Shown: piece by piece, positions 25,190-34,373 of the stretch
How the letters are laid out: each line of letters begins with the position of its first letter
How positions within the stretch are numbered: the first letter of the stretch is position 1
Made by a program: the position numbers and the translations under genes
DNA from: an uncultured Oscillospiraceae bacterium
GTDB taxonomy: Bacteria > Bacillota > Clostridia > Oscillospirales > Oscillospiraceae
Direction: 5' to 3'
DNA length: 49,588 nt
Assembly: GCA_947599875.1 (NCBI GenBank)
Contig: CANQFV010000018.1
Span: 1-49,588, forward strand
The notes under the pieces: model-generated
Databases searched by the model: none
What the model was told of the DNA's origin: nothing
The model's input: only the letters and a program-made list of their open reading frames with translations

Positions 25190-26730
25190 TACTGATAATC
25201 CTCCTCATTCTTGATGGACGGCAGCACGTTGTATACCACCAGGGAGATCAGGGCCACCACAACGAACACCATGATACCGACGACGGAGGCCAGGTAATAC
25301 TGGGCCTCTGTGCCCTGGGTGATCTTAAAGAGCCATGTGATCAGCAGGTCTGTGTAGCCCACCGATCCCGCGGCGCCCGAGGCGGCGGAGTTTGTCGGCC
25401 CTCCTCCCGTCAGCAGGTAGATGACGTTGAAGTTGTTCATGTTGCCGGTGAAGCTGGTCAGCAGGTACGGGCCGGTGATGAACAGCATGTACGGCAGGGT
25501 GATCTTCCTGTACTGCTGCCAGGCGTTGGCGCCGTCGATGCGGGCCGACTCGTAGAGATCTGCCGGGATGTTCATCAAAATACCGGTGGTGATCAGCATG
25601 AGGTAGGGGATGCCGATCCAGATATTGATGATGATCACCGTGATCCTGGCCCAGGTGGCGTTCTCCCAGAAGGGCAGCGGCTCCTTGATCCACCCCAGCC
25701 CCTGTGGGCCCAGCGTCAGGTTGATCAGGCCGTTTCTGGCAAACATCTTGGAGACGTACAGCAGGGAGATGAACTGGGGGATGGCCACGGTCATGACCAG
25801 AATGGTACGCCACATCTTCTTCAGACGGATACCCTTCTTGTTGATCATCATGGCCACGAACATGCCCAGGAAGTAGTTGGTGAAGGTGGCCAGGAACGCC
25901 CAGATCAGTGTCCAGGTCAGGATCTCGCCGAAGGTGGCGGAGTAGGACTGTCCGCCCCCGGCGCTCTGCCAGGAGAACAGCGTATTGAAGTTTTGCAGCC
26001 CCACCCAGCTGAAGAGGGCGTTGGAATACCCGTTGTGGTTGCCGTCGTAGTTGGTGAAGGCCACTAAGATCATAAAGACGATGGGCATCACGGTGAACAC
26101 CAGGATACCGGTGAGGGGCAGGGCCAGAAGAGTCTTGTAGAAGTTCTCGTCCACCATGCTCCGCAGGTCGTCCTTGTCCCGCTTGAGCTTGCCGCCCTTT
26201 TTCAGGATCCCCTCCATGATCTTGTTCTGCTTCACGTTCAGGCGCCAGGTGTAGATGAACGCCACGATGAAGAAGATGGTCAGCACGCCGTAGAGCAGGA
26301 TCTTAAAGGAGTTGTCGTGATAGGTGGTGACGTTGGTGTCGTAAATGGGGTCATATTCCTTGGTGGGCCCCTGTTTGCCCAGAGATGGCAGCATACTCAG
26401 CCAGTAGCCGCCGGTAGTAACCATATAGAAGATGAAGACAAGCTCAAAGAGCAGGAAAAGGATGCCCCGCAAGACCTGTCCCCGGGCCATATTCCCGAAG
26501 CCCATGACCAGATACGACACTTTCGTCTTCCAGTCGCCGTGGGCGAAGGTGAGGCCGATGTCGCGGAACTCGTCCACGACCTTGACAAAGGCGGTTTTGA
26601 TGCCCTTGCCGATCTTGATGAAGAAATTGGCGATAGCGTGAGGGATCGCGGCGAAGAACGCCAGGAACTTGTAGCAGAACCTCTGCCACTTGGAGAGACG
26701 CAGGAACTCTAAGTCGCTGTATTGTTTCAT
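25189..26730 (-). CDS. Maltodextrin ABC transporter permease, MalF-like
   Basis: 513 residues from ATG 26730; a TTG one codon upstream is less likely because GGGGTGA is better spaced for the ATG. Long N-terminal part (amphipathic start, then a helix pair at about 75-160) before the permease core with six helices, and the EAA motif YESARIDGANAWQQYRKIT near residue 400. The extended N-terminus is common in MalF of Firmicutes. It pairs with the MalG-like protein. The malE-like gene lies upstream behind an intercistronic hairpin, which should allow more binding protein than permease. Confidence 0.92.
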   Translation of the reverse strand: MKQYSDLEFLRLSKWQRFCYKFLAFFAAIPHAIANFFIKIGKGIKTAFVKVVDEFRDIGLTFAHGDWKTKVSYLVMGFGNMARGQVLRGILFLLFELVFIFYMVTTGGYWLSMLPSLGKQGPTKEYDPIYDTNVTTYHDNSFKILLYGVLTIFFIVAFIYTWRLNVKQNKIMEGILKKGGKLKRDKDDLRSMVDENFYKTLLALPLTGILVFTVMPIVFMILVAFTNYDGNHNGYSNALFSWVGLQNFNTLFSWQSAGGGQSYSATFGEILTWTLIWAFLATFTNYFLGMFVAMMINKKGIRLKKMWRTILVMTVAIPQFISLLYVSKMFARNGLINLTLGPQGLGWIKEPLPFWENATWARITVIIINIWIGIPYLMLITTGILMNIPADLYESARIDGANAWQQYRKITLPYMLFITGPYLLTSFTGNMNNFNVIYLLTGGGPTNSAASGAAGSVGYTDLLITWLFKITQGTEAQYYLASVVGIMVFVVVALISLVVYNVLPSIKNEEDYQ

Positions 26731-26754
26731 CAAATCACCCCTTTTATGAGGTCA

Positions 26755-26780
26755 GCCGGAGCCAGATGAGTGGCTCCGGC
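26755..26780 (-). promoter_or_regulatory. Intercistronic hairpin between malE-like and malF-like genes
   Basis: Perfect 10-bp stem GCCGGAGCCA / TGGCTCCGGC with a 6-nt loop, no U-tract. In binding-protein operons such stems protect the upstream message from 3' decay and lower expression of the permease genes. Confidence 0.65.
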
Positions 26781-26842
26781 CGATCATGCCGTGTCAGGCT
26801 AAGCCAAAGCTTTATTTGTTGTCTTTGGTCTTAAGGTATTGC

Positions 26843-28468
26843 TTATTCCGCGGGGATAAGGGTCACTTCGCCGGTGGCGGCGTTGAGCTGAACCTTGTAG
26901 GTGCCGGCGGCCTCAGGCTTGATGTTGTCGCCGCCGAGAGTGGCGTTGGCGCCGTAGTTCACATCCCAGCTCTTGCCCTGGCGAACCTTAAATTCGGAGT
27001 CGGTGGTCATCTCGAAGGCGTCCTTGGAGGTCCAGATGTCGCCGTCGGCGGTCATCTCGAAGTCCACATCCCAGTTGGAGCCGCCGATGTTGCCGATAAC
27101 GGTCCAGGCGTTCTTCACATCGTCGGACATGGTGAACACGGCCTGGATGCTCTCCTCATACTTCTGGAGGGCGGCCTTCAGAGCGGTGTCGGAACCGTCG
27201 GACTCCTTAACGTCGGTGGCGATGACCTTGGCGATATCCCACCAGGAGCCGTGGATGTTGGGCTGGGAGACGGAGTACTTGTTCTGCTCCTCAAGAGCGA
27301 CGAGGGCGGGGTTGGAGCCGGCGGGGTCATTGCGGGCTTCCAGGTTGGAGGGGCCCCAGCCAAGGCCGCCGTTCTCGGCGCTTCCGTCAGGCGTCTTGTC
27401 CTTCACAGGATCGGCGGCGCGCTGGAGGGAGCATTCCTTGCCGGTGAGGTACTGGGCAAGCTGGTTGATGGCGGCGCCCTTCTTGGCATCCTCCTGGGGC
27501 TTCAGGCCCAGGAGCTTGCAGCCGGCGTAGGAGCCGATGTGATAGCTCTGGCCGTCCACCTCGAAGGAGGGCAGGTCGGTCACGCCGAAGTTGTCGCCCA
27601 GCTGGTCCTTGATGGTGCCGTAGTTCCACACGCCGGTGACCACAACAGCGGAGCCGCTGGAGAAGTCGGCATTGGAGGAGTTGACGTAGCTCTTGGAGGA
27701 GACGATCTTCCTAAGCCCCTTGGCGGCGATCAGGCCCTTGTCGGAGTTGAAGTCGTCGTCAATGGAGATGAAGTTGCCGTCGTTGTCGGTGACCCACTCG
27801 GAGTGGCAGCCAACGGCAAAGAAGAAGCTGGCGGTGTACCAGGCGTTCTCAAGCTCGAAGGAGAAGTTCTTGCCCGCAGCCTCGCAGTCGGCGACCAGCT
27901 TCTCCAGGCTGTCGATGTCCTCTTCGGGGATGACGGACTTGTCATAGTACATGAAGTAGCCGTTGTCGGCGGTGAGGGGATAGGCGTAGAAGTCGTCGCC
28001 GGCCTTGGCGGCAACCAGGGAGCTGGCTATGTTGTTGTTCTTCACAAAGTCAGCGGCGCCCTGGCCGAGCTTCATGAGAGCGCCGGCCGTGATCAGGCGG
28101 TTCAGCTGGTCCTGGGCGAAGAAGAACAGATCGCCGCCGGCGGAGACGTCGGTGGTCATCTGGGTGGCCGCGTCAGCCTCGGAAACCGGCTCGACAGTGG
28201 CCTTGAAGGTGATGCCCATCGTGTTGGACTTGTTGAAGGCCTCGACCTGGGCCTGGGTCAGCGTAACGGCGTTCTCGGGGCACCAAATGACGATGTCATA
28301 TGTACCGGCAAGCTCTCCGGTGCTGCCGCCCTGGTTGGGATTGTCCTTGTCGCCGCCGGAGGGAGGAGGATTAGGGTTGTCCCCTTCCCCGCCGTCGCCG
28401 GTGTTGTTGCAGGCCACGAGGCAGAATACCATCGTCAGGGCCAGCAGCAGCGCTAAGAATTTTTTCAT
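26843..28468 (-). CDS. Maltodextrin-binding lipoprotein with C-terminal starch-binding-like module
   Basis: 541 residues from ATG 28468 (AGGAGG at 7 nt; an ATG two codons earlier is too close to the site). Signal peptide with lipobox LVAC (Cys20), then a Gly/Asp/Pro-rich linker and a solute-binding fold of the MalE type (about 50-440: TYDIVIWCPENAV, FAQDQLNRLI). The last roughly 95 residues (WTVIGNIGGSNWDVDFEMT ... SWDVNYGAN ... AAGTYKVQLNAATGEVTL) look like an X25/SusE-type starch-binding module, unusual for a MalE. It captures maltodextrins at the cell surface for the MalFGK-like importer. First gene of the operon, with its own promoter and two leader hairpins. Confidence 0.9.
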   Translation of the reverse strand: MKKFLALLLALTMVFCLVACNNTGDGGEGDNPNPPPSGGDKDNPNQGGSTGELAGTYDIVIWCPENAVTLTQAQVEAFNKSNTMGITFKATVEPVSEADAATQMTTDVSAGGDLFFFAQDQLNRLITAGALMKLGQGAADFVKNNNIASSLVAAKAGDDFYAYPLTADNGYFMYYDKSVIPEEDIDSLEKLVADCEAAGKNFSFELENAWYTASFFFAVGCHSEWVTDNDGNFISIDDDFNSDKGLIAAKGLRKIVSSKSYVNSSNADFSSGSAVVVTGVWNYGTIKDQLGDNFGVTDLPSFEVDGQSYHIGSYAGCKLLGLKPQEDAKKGAAINQLAQYLTGKECSLQRAADPVKDKTPDGSAENGGLGWGPSNLEARNDPAGSNPALVALEEQNKYSVSQPNIHGSWWDIAKVIATDVKESDGSDTALKAALQKYEESIQAVFTMSDDVKNAWTVIGNIGGSNWDVDFEMTADGDIWTSKDAFEMTTDSEFKVRQGKSWDVNYGANATLGGDNIKPEAAGTYKVQLNAATGEVTLIPAE

Positions 28469-28499
28469 TTTCATTCCTCCTAAAGTTTTTAGCAGAAGA

Positions 28500-28543
28500 T
28501 TATCCCCACTGTGTGGGGATAACAACAAGGGGGTACCCCCTTG
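28500..28543 (-). promoter_or_regulatory. Two perfect leader hairpins before the malE-like gene
   Basis: TTATCCCCAC-TGT-GTGGGGATAA (28500-28522) and the palindrome CAAGGGGGTACCCCCTTG (28526-28543) lie between promoter and ribosome site. They may be operators or mRNA 5' stabilisers. No catabolite (cre) box was recognised. Confidence 0.6.
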
Positions 28544-28563
28544 CCCTTTTGCTATCTTTTAAC

Positions 28564-28592
28564 ATTATACCAGAGGTTTACGTCAATTTCAA
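28564..28592 (-). promoter_or_regulatory. Promoter of the malE-malF-malG-malK-like operon
   Basis: TTGAAA (28587-28592), 17-nt spacer, TATAAT (28564-28569) with an extended TGG before the -10. Strong sigma-A-like promoter. Confidence 0.8.
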
Positions 28593-28786
28593 CAGTTCAT
28601 TCCCAAAATTCCTGCTTCGTTTTCAACAAAAAGCCAAGCCCCGTTTTGTGCAGATTTCACAACAATTCGCCAGTTCGTTCACATTCTAAATATTTTCTTA
28701 ACATTTCCCCTTTTTGTCGAAAAACTCATTATTAAAATGATTAAATTTGAAATAGGGGCGCGTCCCCCGTCCCCCACCGGCTTCCG

Positions 28787-28985
28787 GGAAACGCACGACG
28801 TACCCTTCTCCGTGCCCCACAGGGGACGGTTCTTGTGAACCACCTCCGCTCGTCGTCGCTTAAAGTCGCGATAGCTCCCCGCGCCGCAAGCGGCGCGGCC
28901 CACTCGCAGACTTCGCTCCTCCTCTCCCCACGCGATCACGATTGCGTGGGGTCCCCAGGTGTCCCACAAAAACCGTCCCCGTGAG
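28787..28985. repeat. Long-form GGACGGTT repeat
   Basis: Arms CAGGGGACGGTTCTTG and AAAAACCGTCCCCGTG enclose about 150 nt, including CGCGCCGC/GCGGCGCG and the CCCACGCGATC/GATTGCGTGGG stem, similar to the units at 6423-6575 and 45957-46105. No gene is seen in 28600-29760. Confidence 0.75.
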
Positions 28986-29005
28986 GCAATGGAGGCCCTC
29001 AATCA

Positions 29006-29400
29006 TCGCGGCACGGGCCGCCGTGGGCGGCGGCCCCTACGGCAAATTTTAAAGTTTTCCGTCTTAACGCAACCGCTCTGTCATCCAACCCGCCCGGGCC
29101 GATGGGGTCATCGGCCCCTACAGGGGGACTCTTACGGACAGTAGGGACCGCTGCTGTCGATAGTGCCTTGGATGGAGGTCATTCTCGTTGAACGAGACTC
29201 TTGACCCGGCGTTACAGAGGGACGGTTCTTTGGTCACACCTCCGCTGACGCTGCGGTGGTACAAAAGAACCGTCCCTCATGTCCCGCCTTTGACGGGGGA
29301 GCTTCCCGCCTTCTGAGGAGGTGGGACAAAGGGGACGGTTTCTTTGTACCACCAGTGCGCACACTGGTGTGACTAAGGAACCGTCCCCGTGTCACACCGG
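29006..29400. repeat. Long composite repeat, near-identical to 46166-46558
   Basis: In order: GGGCCGCC palindrome, TTAAAGTTTTCCGTCTTA, CGCAACCGCTCTGTCA, GGGCCGATG palindrome, CTTACGGACAGTAGGGACCG, CTCGTTGAACGAGAC, then an AGGGACGG unit followed by a GGGGACGG unit. The copy at 46.2 kb keeps the order and almost all bases; the differences concentrate in the central stems of the two GGACGGTT units. Confidence 0.9.
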
Positions 29401-29418
29401 CTCAGTCCACAGGGCGCG

Positions 29419-29740
29419 CCACACAACCGTGTGGCTGCAAAAGCCGATTCGTCTCCTGCACCCCCGGGGGACTCCCCGGGGGTGTCTCCAGTAGGGGGCC
29501 CGCAGGCCCCCTAACTGGTCGGTTCAAGGGGGTCCAGGGGGGAAATCGAAATCCCCCCTGGCCGCTTTCCCTCTTTGTTACTTTCTCCCTTTGGCGGAAC
29601 CAAAGGGAGAAAGTAAAATACCCCGTCCGCCCTTCGGGCGGACTCCATATTCCCCCGTCGGGGAAAGCCCCCGTCCCCCTCCGGGGGACTTCTCCTCTCC
29701 GCCCTCCGGGCGGACACCTCATTCCCCCTCCGGGGAACCC
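29419..29740 (-). repeat. Multi-hairpin gene-end element, copy 2 (after mfd)
   Basis: Same module order as copy 1 but with fewer CCGCCC/CCCCC stems; the long stem is TTTCTCCCTTTGG / CCAAAGGGAGAAA, different from copy 1 but self-complementary. It ends about 20 nt from the mfd stop codon. Confidence 0.8.
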
Positions 29741-29760
29741 TGAAAAACTCCTCACGCGTT

Positions 29761-32700
29761 TTACGCGTTTTTGTAATCCCTTACGAAAGCAACGGCGGCG
29801 TTCAGCACCCGCTCCCCATCCCTGAGCTTCAGGGATATAGCCGGCTTGACGCCGGCTTCGATCTTCACCCGCCCCTTGTACTTGGGCAAAGCGTACAGCC
29901 GGCTGACCCGCTCCATTTCAAATTCCCGCAGGCCGAAGATGACCCGCCCCTGCTTCTGACTGATCTCGGAGATCCCCGTATCCGACGCCTCCCCCCGGAG
30001 CAGGGCGATGTGGATCAGGGCGTTCACCCCCGCCGGCGGGTCGCCGAACCGGTCGATCAGCTCGTCGGTCATGTCGTCCGCGTCCTCCTCGGTGCGGATG
30101 TGGGCGATGCGCCGGTACAGATCCATCCTCTGCTCCGTGGACTTGACATACGTCTCCGGGATGTTGGCGGACACGGCCAGGTCGGCGGAACACTCCGGCA
30201 TCTCCGGCACCCGCTCGCCCTTCTCCTCGTGGACGGCCTCCTCCAGGAGCTTCAGATACATATCGTACCCCACGCTCATCATGTGCCCGGACTGCTCCGC
30301 CCCCAGGATATTCCCCGCGCCCCGGATCTCCAGATCCCGCATGGCGATTTTGAACCCGGAGTTGAACTCCGCAAACTCCCGGATGGCGGAGAGCCTCTTT
30401 TCCGCCACCTCCGTCAGCACCTTGTCCCGGCGGAAGGTGAAATACGCGAAGGCCCGCCTGGAGGAGCGCCCCACCCGCCCGCGCAGCTGGTGGAGCTGTG
30501 CCAGCCCCATCTTGTCCGCGTCCTCGATGATCAGGGTGTTCACGTTGGGGATGTCGATGCCCGTCTCGATGATGGTGGTACACACAAGCACCTGGATCTC
30601 CCCGGCCTGGACGGCCTCCATCACCTCGTTCAGCCGCTCCTCCTCCATCCTGCCGTGTGCCACGGCCACGGTGACGTCCTGGACAAGCTCCCGGATCTTC
30701 CCGGCGGCCCGCTCAATGGTGTCGATCTTGTTGTGCAGGTAGTACACCTGCCCCCCGCGCCCGATCTCCCGGCGGATGGCGTCGGCCAGCACGCCCCAGT
30801 CATGCTCCATCACATACGTCTGCACCGGCTGCCTGTCGGAGGGCGGCTCCTCGATGGTGGACATATCCCGCACGCCGGACAGGGCCATATTCAGGGTCCG
30901 CGGGATGGGCGTGGCCGACAGGGTCAGCACGTCCACGGTTCTGGCGATCTCCTTCAGCCGCTCCTTGTGCTGGACACCGAAGCGCTGCTCCTCATCCACC
31001 ACCAGAAGGCCCAGCTTTTTAAACCGGACGTCCTTTTGCAGCAGCTTGTGGGTGCCGATAACGATGTCCACCGTCCCGTCCTGGATCCCCTGGAGGGCCT
31101 TTTTCACCTGGGCGGAGGAGCGGAAGCGGCTGAGGACTTCGATGCTCACGGGGAACCCGTCGAAGCGCCGCACCGCCGTCTGGTAGTGCTGTTGGGCCAG
31201 AACGGTGGTGGGCACCAGGATCGCCGCCTGCCGCCCGTCCATGACGCACTTCATCACGGCGCGCATGGCCACCTCCGTCTTTCCGTACCCCACGTCCCCG
31301 CACAGCAGCCTGTCCATCGGCGCGCGGCTCTCCATATCCTCCTTGATCTCCCGGATGGCCCGGAGCTGGTCGTCCGTCTCCTGATATTCAAAGTTGTCCT
31401 CAAATTCCCTCTGCCAGGGGGTATCCGGCGAGAAGGCGAAGCCGTTGGCCTTCTGCCGCTCCGCCTGGAGCTTTAAAAGGCCCTCCGCCAGATCCTTCAC
31501 CGCCGCCTTGGCCTTGGATTTTGCCCTGGCCCAGTCGCCGCCGCCCAGCTTGGACAGCTTCACGACGGCGTCCTCCCCGGCGCCGATGTACTTGGACACC
31601 ACGTCCAGCTGTGTGGCGGGGATGTACAGGCTGTCCGTCCCGGCGTAGGCGATCTTGATGTAGTCCTTCTGCACCCCGTCCACTTCCCGCTTCACCATCC
31701 CGGCGAAGCGTCCGATGCCGTATGTCTCGTGGACCACCAGATCCCCGGGTGACAGATCCGTAAAGCTGTCCAGCTTCTGCCGGTTGGAGGGCAGCTTCTT
31801 TTTCGCCTTCCTCCGGAAAAATCCCTGGGTCAGCTGCCCCTCGGTGATCACCGCCAGCCTCATCCCCGGGTACTCCAGCCCGGCGCTGAGAGCGCCCACG
31901 GCGATGACGCAGTCCCCCCGCTCCGGGAGCTTGGCCAGCTGAAAATCGTAGGCCGTGGGGATCCCCTTTCTCTCCAAAAACTCCTTGAGGATCTCCCCCC
32001 GCCGCCGGTCCCGCACCAGCACGATGACGGAGTACCCGGATCTTCTGTAGTGCGCGATATCACTGGCCGCCGTATCCAGGCTCCCGCCGTAGCTGGGCAG
32101 CTGCTTGGCCGTGAGCGTGGCCAGCGTCCTGGGCCGCATGGGGTACTGGCTGGCGGTGAAGCTCGCCATCATCACCACGGGGAAATCCCCCAGCCGCCGG
32201 ATCACGGACTCCCAGTCCTCCGTCAGCCGCTCCGGCCCGCCCTCCATGACGTTGGCCTCCCGGAGGCTGGTGAGATCCTGCCCCAGCTGCCAGACGGTGT
32301 TTTTCACCCGCTCGGCCAGCCTCCCCGGCTCCCCCAGGACTACCACGGCGTCCCCGGGGATGTAGTCCACGCCGCTGGCCGGGTCAAACAGCAGATCCAG
32401 ATACCGGTCGGAGGCCGGGAGGCCCCGCCCCTCCCGCACCCGGTTCACATCCGCCAAAATGCTCTCCAGCAGCTCCCGCTTTGTGCTTTTCCGCCGCAGG
32501 AGCCGCTTGCCGTACTCCTCCATGCGCTGCGTAAGGCCCGCCTCGCCCCCCTGGGCGGCGGAAACCGGCGCCTCCCTGGCCGGGAGGATCACACACTCGT
32601 CGATATTCTCCATCCGCCTCTGGCTGGACACGTCGAAGAACCCCATCGAGTCCACCGTATCCCCCCAGAACTCGCACCGCACGGGGTACTCCTCCGCCGG

Positions 32701-33252
32701 GGAGAACACATCCAGGATCCCGCCGCGCACCGCGAACTGCCCCGCGCCCTCCACCTGCTCAGTCCTCTCGTACCCGGCCCGGGTGAGCTTATCTGTCAGC
32801 GCCGCAAGGTCGCTGTCCTCCCCCACCCGGAGCCGGACAGCCAGCTCCCGCATGGTCTCCGGCGGCATGGTTCTGGTCATCAGCCCGTCGGGCGTGGCCA
32901 CCACCACCGGCGCCTGCCCGGCCAGCATAGCGTACAGCGTTCCGATCCGCTCCCGCTCCGCGTCCCGGGACACCCCCTCCGCGTTGTAGAAGATGAAATC
33001 CCGCCCCGGCAGCAGCCGCGGCACGGCCCCCGTAAAGGCCCCCAGATCCTCGGCCATCCGCCTGGCCTCCGCCTCGTCGGCGCAAATCGCCACCAGCGGC
33101 CGGCCCGTTGCCAGCTGCATCGCCGCGGCGGCGTGGGCCCTGGGCAAAGCCCCGGCGCCGCTGAGCAGAGCGGGGCACCGCCCCGCCTCGATGGCCTCCA
33201 GCACCGTCCGGACGGAGTCCTCCTTCACAATGGCCCTTGTCAGAATTTCCAT
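29761..33252 (-). CDS. mfd: Transcription-repair coupling factor
   Basis: 1163 residues, normal length. N-terminal UvrB-like part (YNAEGVSRDAERERIGTLYAM), RNA polymerase interaction domain at about 499-560 (DLSPGDLVVHETYGIGRF), superfamily 2 translocase core with Walker A LCGDVGYGKTEVAMRA, DEEQRFG and LSATPIPRTLNMAL, the TRG motif region and the C-terminal TRCF domain. It removes RNA polymerase stalled at DNA damage and recruits UvrA. GGGGGAG stands just before the ATG. Upstream (33348-33370) is a GCCCCGATAC/GTATCGGGGC stem. Monocistronic or cotranscribed with rsmG through the 412-nt repeat-filled gap. Confidence 0.97.
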   Translation of the reverse strand: MEILTRAIVKEDSVRTVLEAIEAGRCPALLSGAGALPRAHAAAAMQLATGRPLVAICADEAEARRMAEDLGAFTGAVPRLLPGRDFIFYNAEGVSRDAERERIGTLYAMLAGQAPVVVATPDGLMTRTMPPETMRELAVRLRVGEDSDLAALTDKLTRAGYERTEQVEGAGQFAVRGGILDVFSPAEEYPVRCEFWGDTVDSMGFFDVSSQRRMENIDECVILPAREAPVSAAQGGEAGLTQRMEEYGKRLLRRKSTKRELLESILADVNRVREGRGLPASDRYLDLLFDPASGVDYIPGDAVVVLGEPGRLAERVKNTVWQLGQDLTSLREANVMEGGPERLTEDWESVIRRLGDFPVVMMASFTASQYPMRPRTLATLTAKQLPSYGGSLDTAASDIAHYRRSGYSVIVLVRDRRRGEILKEFLERKGIPTAYDFQLAKLPERGDCVIAVGALSAGLEYPGMRLAVITEGQLTQGFFRRKAKKKLPSNRQKLDSFTDLSPGDLVVHETYGIGRFAGMVKREVDGVQKDYIKIAYAGTDSLYIPATQLDVVSKYIGAGEDAVVKLSKLGGGDWARAKSKAKAAVKDLAEGLLKLQAERQKANGFAFSPDTPWQREFEDNFEYQETDDQLRAIREIKEDMESRAPMDRLLCGDVGYGKTEVAMRAVMKCVMDGRQAAILVPTTVLAQQHYQTAVRRFDGFPVSIEVLSRFRSSAQVKKALQGIQDGTVDIVIGTHKLLQKDVRFKKLGLLVVDEEQRFGVQHKERLKEIARTVDVLTLSATPIPRTLNMALSGVRDMSTIEEPPSDRQPVQTYVMEHDWGVLADAIRREIGRGGQVYYLHNKIDTIERAAGKIRELVQDVTVAVAHGRMEEERLNEVMEAVQAGEIQVLVCTTIIETGIDIPNVNTLIIEDADKMGLAQLHQLRGRVGRSSRRAFAYFTFRRDKVLTEVAEKRLSAIREFAEFNSGFKIAMRDLEIRGAGNILGAEQSGHMMSVGYDMYLKLLEEAVHEEKGERVPEMPECSADLAVSANIPETYVKSTEQRMDLYRRIAHIRTEEDADDMTDELIDRFGDPPAGVNALIHIALLRGEASDTGISEISQKQGRVIFGLREFEMERVSRLYALPKYKGRVKIEAGVKPAISLKLRDGERVLNAAVAFVRDYKNA

Positions 33253-33404
33253 AGCTCCCCCTCACTGCCTGCGGGCTCCCCCGCAAAAGGGATGAGAAAC
33301 ACCCCATCCCCCGAAATTCGGAAAAAATGTTGTTCCCCACGCCGCAATGCCCCGATACAACGTATCGGGGCCGTATATTCCCAAAAAAATCTCAAATCCA
33401 AACA

Positions 33405-33674
33405 TTTTTTGCGGGGCTTTGCCTCGCAAAAAAACTCAAAATTTCAAATATTTTTTCCAAGGACATGTGCCTTGGAAAAAATCCCTCTTGCCGCGCAAGT
33501 GTACGGCCCTTCGGGCCGTGCGCGCAGCGCGGCAGCAGGGAATACGGCACAAAATTCACATTTTGGGCCGTATTCCCGCACGCATCCCCTTGGCAGGAAA
33601 AGGCCTTCAGGCCTTTTCCGCCAGCTTCCGTCCCCCTTGGCATTTGAAGGCCGCAAAGCGGCCTTCAAAGCCAG
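33405..33674 (-). repeat. 3'-end mosaic hairpin element, copy C (after rsmG), expanded
   Basis: The hairpin-1 module (CTGGC...GCCAAGGGG) occurs twice with different stems (TTTGAAGGCCGC and GGAAAAGGCC), and both known tail hairpins (CCAAGGCACATGTCCTTGG and GCGAGGCAAAGCCCCGC) are present in tandem. Hairpin 2 has GGGAATACGG/CCGTATTCCC; inner hairpin 3 has ACGGCCC/GGGCCGT. It reaches into the rsmG coding end. Confidence 0.85.
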
Positions 33675-34372
33675 TGTTTTTTGATTGCCGCCCACCGTCT
33701 GGGGTACTGCTCCGGGGTGGGCCGCACCTTCTCCACCACCGCCACCCGCCGGAGGATCCCGGTGCCGGGCAGGCTGTACTCGTACACCTGCTCCAGCCGT
33801 CCCCCCAGGGTCTCGATGGCCCGCTGCGCCCCCCGGATCTCCTCGTCGGAGTCCCCGGCCTTCATGGCCAGGAACCGTCCCCCCGGCCGCACCAGGGGCA
33901 GGCACAGCTCCGCGAGCATATCGAGCCTGGCCACGGCCCGGGACACCGCCGCGTCGTACCGCTCCCGGTATGACGCATCGCGCCCCAGCTCCTCGGCCCG
34001 GCCGCAGACACACGCCGCCTCCAGCCCCGCGCCCCGGAGATACTCCTCCAAAAACCGGATCTTCTTCTCCGTGGCGTCCAGCAGCGTCAGCTCCGCCTCC
34101 GGCACGGCGATCTTCAGCGCCACGCCGGGCAGGCCCCCGCCCGTCCCCACGTCGATGAGGCTCTTGCCCCTCAGGTCGATGCATCCCAGGACCCCCAAGG
34201 AGTCCAGGATGTGTACGGTCGCCGCCTCCTCCACATCCTCCACGGATGTGAGGTTAAAGTCCCTGTTTGCCCTCTCCAGGGCGTGCAGGTAGCGGACATA
34301 TGCCTCCGCCGCCCCCTGTGGCAGGCTGACGCCCAGGGCCTGGGCGCCCCGGGCTATGATTTTAGCCGGCAT
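33665..34372 (-). CDS. rsmG: 16S rRNA (guanine-527-N7)-methyltransferase
   Basis: 235 residues. SAM-binding motif LIDVGTGGGLPGVALKI (72-88) and NLTSVEDVEEAATVHILDSL, the typical GidB N-terminal helix region. It methylates G527 of 16S rRNA; loss gives low-level streptomycin resistance in several bacteria. It begins 2 nt after the mscL stop (TGAGATG), so it is translationally coupled. The last codons, for Trp-Leu and TGA, are read from CTGGCTTTGA, the edge of mosaic element copy C, so the native C-terminus appears to have been replaced by the repeat. Placement near parAB is usual for this gene. Confidence 0.95.
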   Translation of the reverse strand: MPAKIIARGAQALGVSLPQGAAEAYVRYLHALERANRDFNLTSVEDVEEAATVHILDSLGVLGCIDLRGKSLIDVGTGGGLPGVALKIAVPEAELTLLDATEKKIRFLEEYLRGAGLEAACVCGRAEELGRDASYRERYDAAVSRAVARLDMLAELCLPLVRPGGRFLAMKAGDSDEEIRGAQRAIETLGGRLEQVYEYSLPGTGILRRVAVVEKVRPTPEQYPRRWAAIKKHWL

Positions 34373-34373
34373 C

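Noticed and set aside
33348-33370. Terminator between rsmG and mfd
   Set aside because: The GCCCCGATAC/GTATCGGGGC stem lacks a U-tract on either strand; left as an unexplained hairpin.
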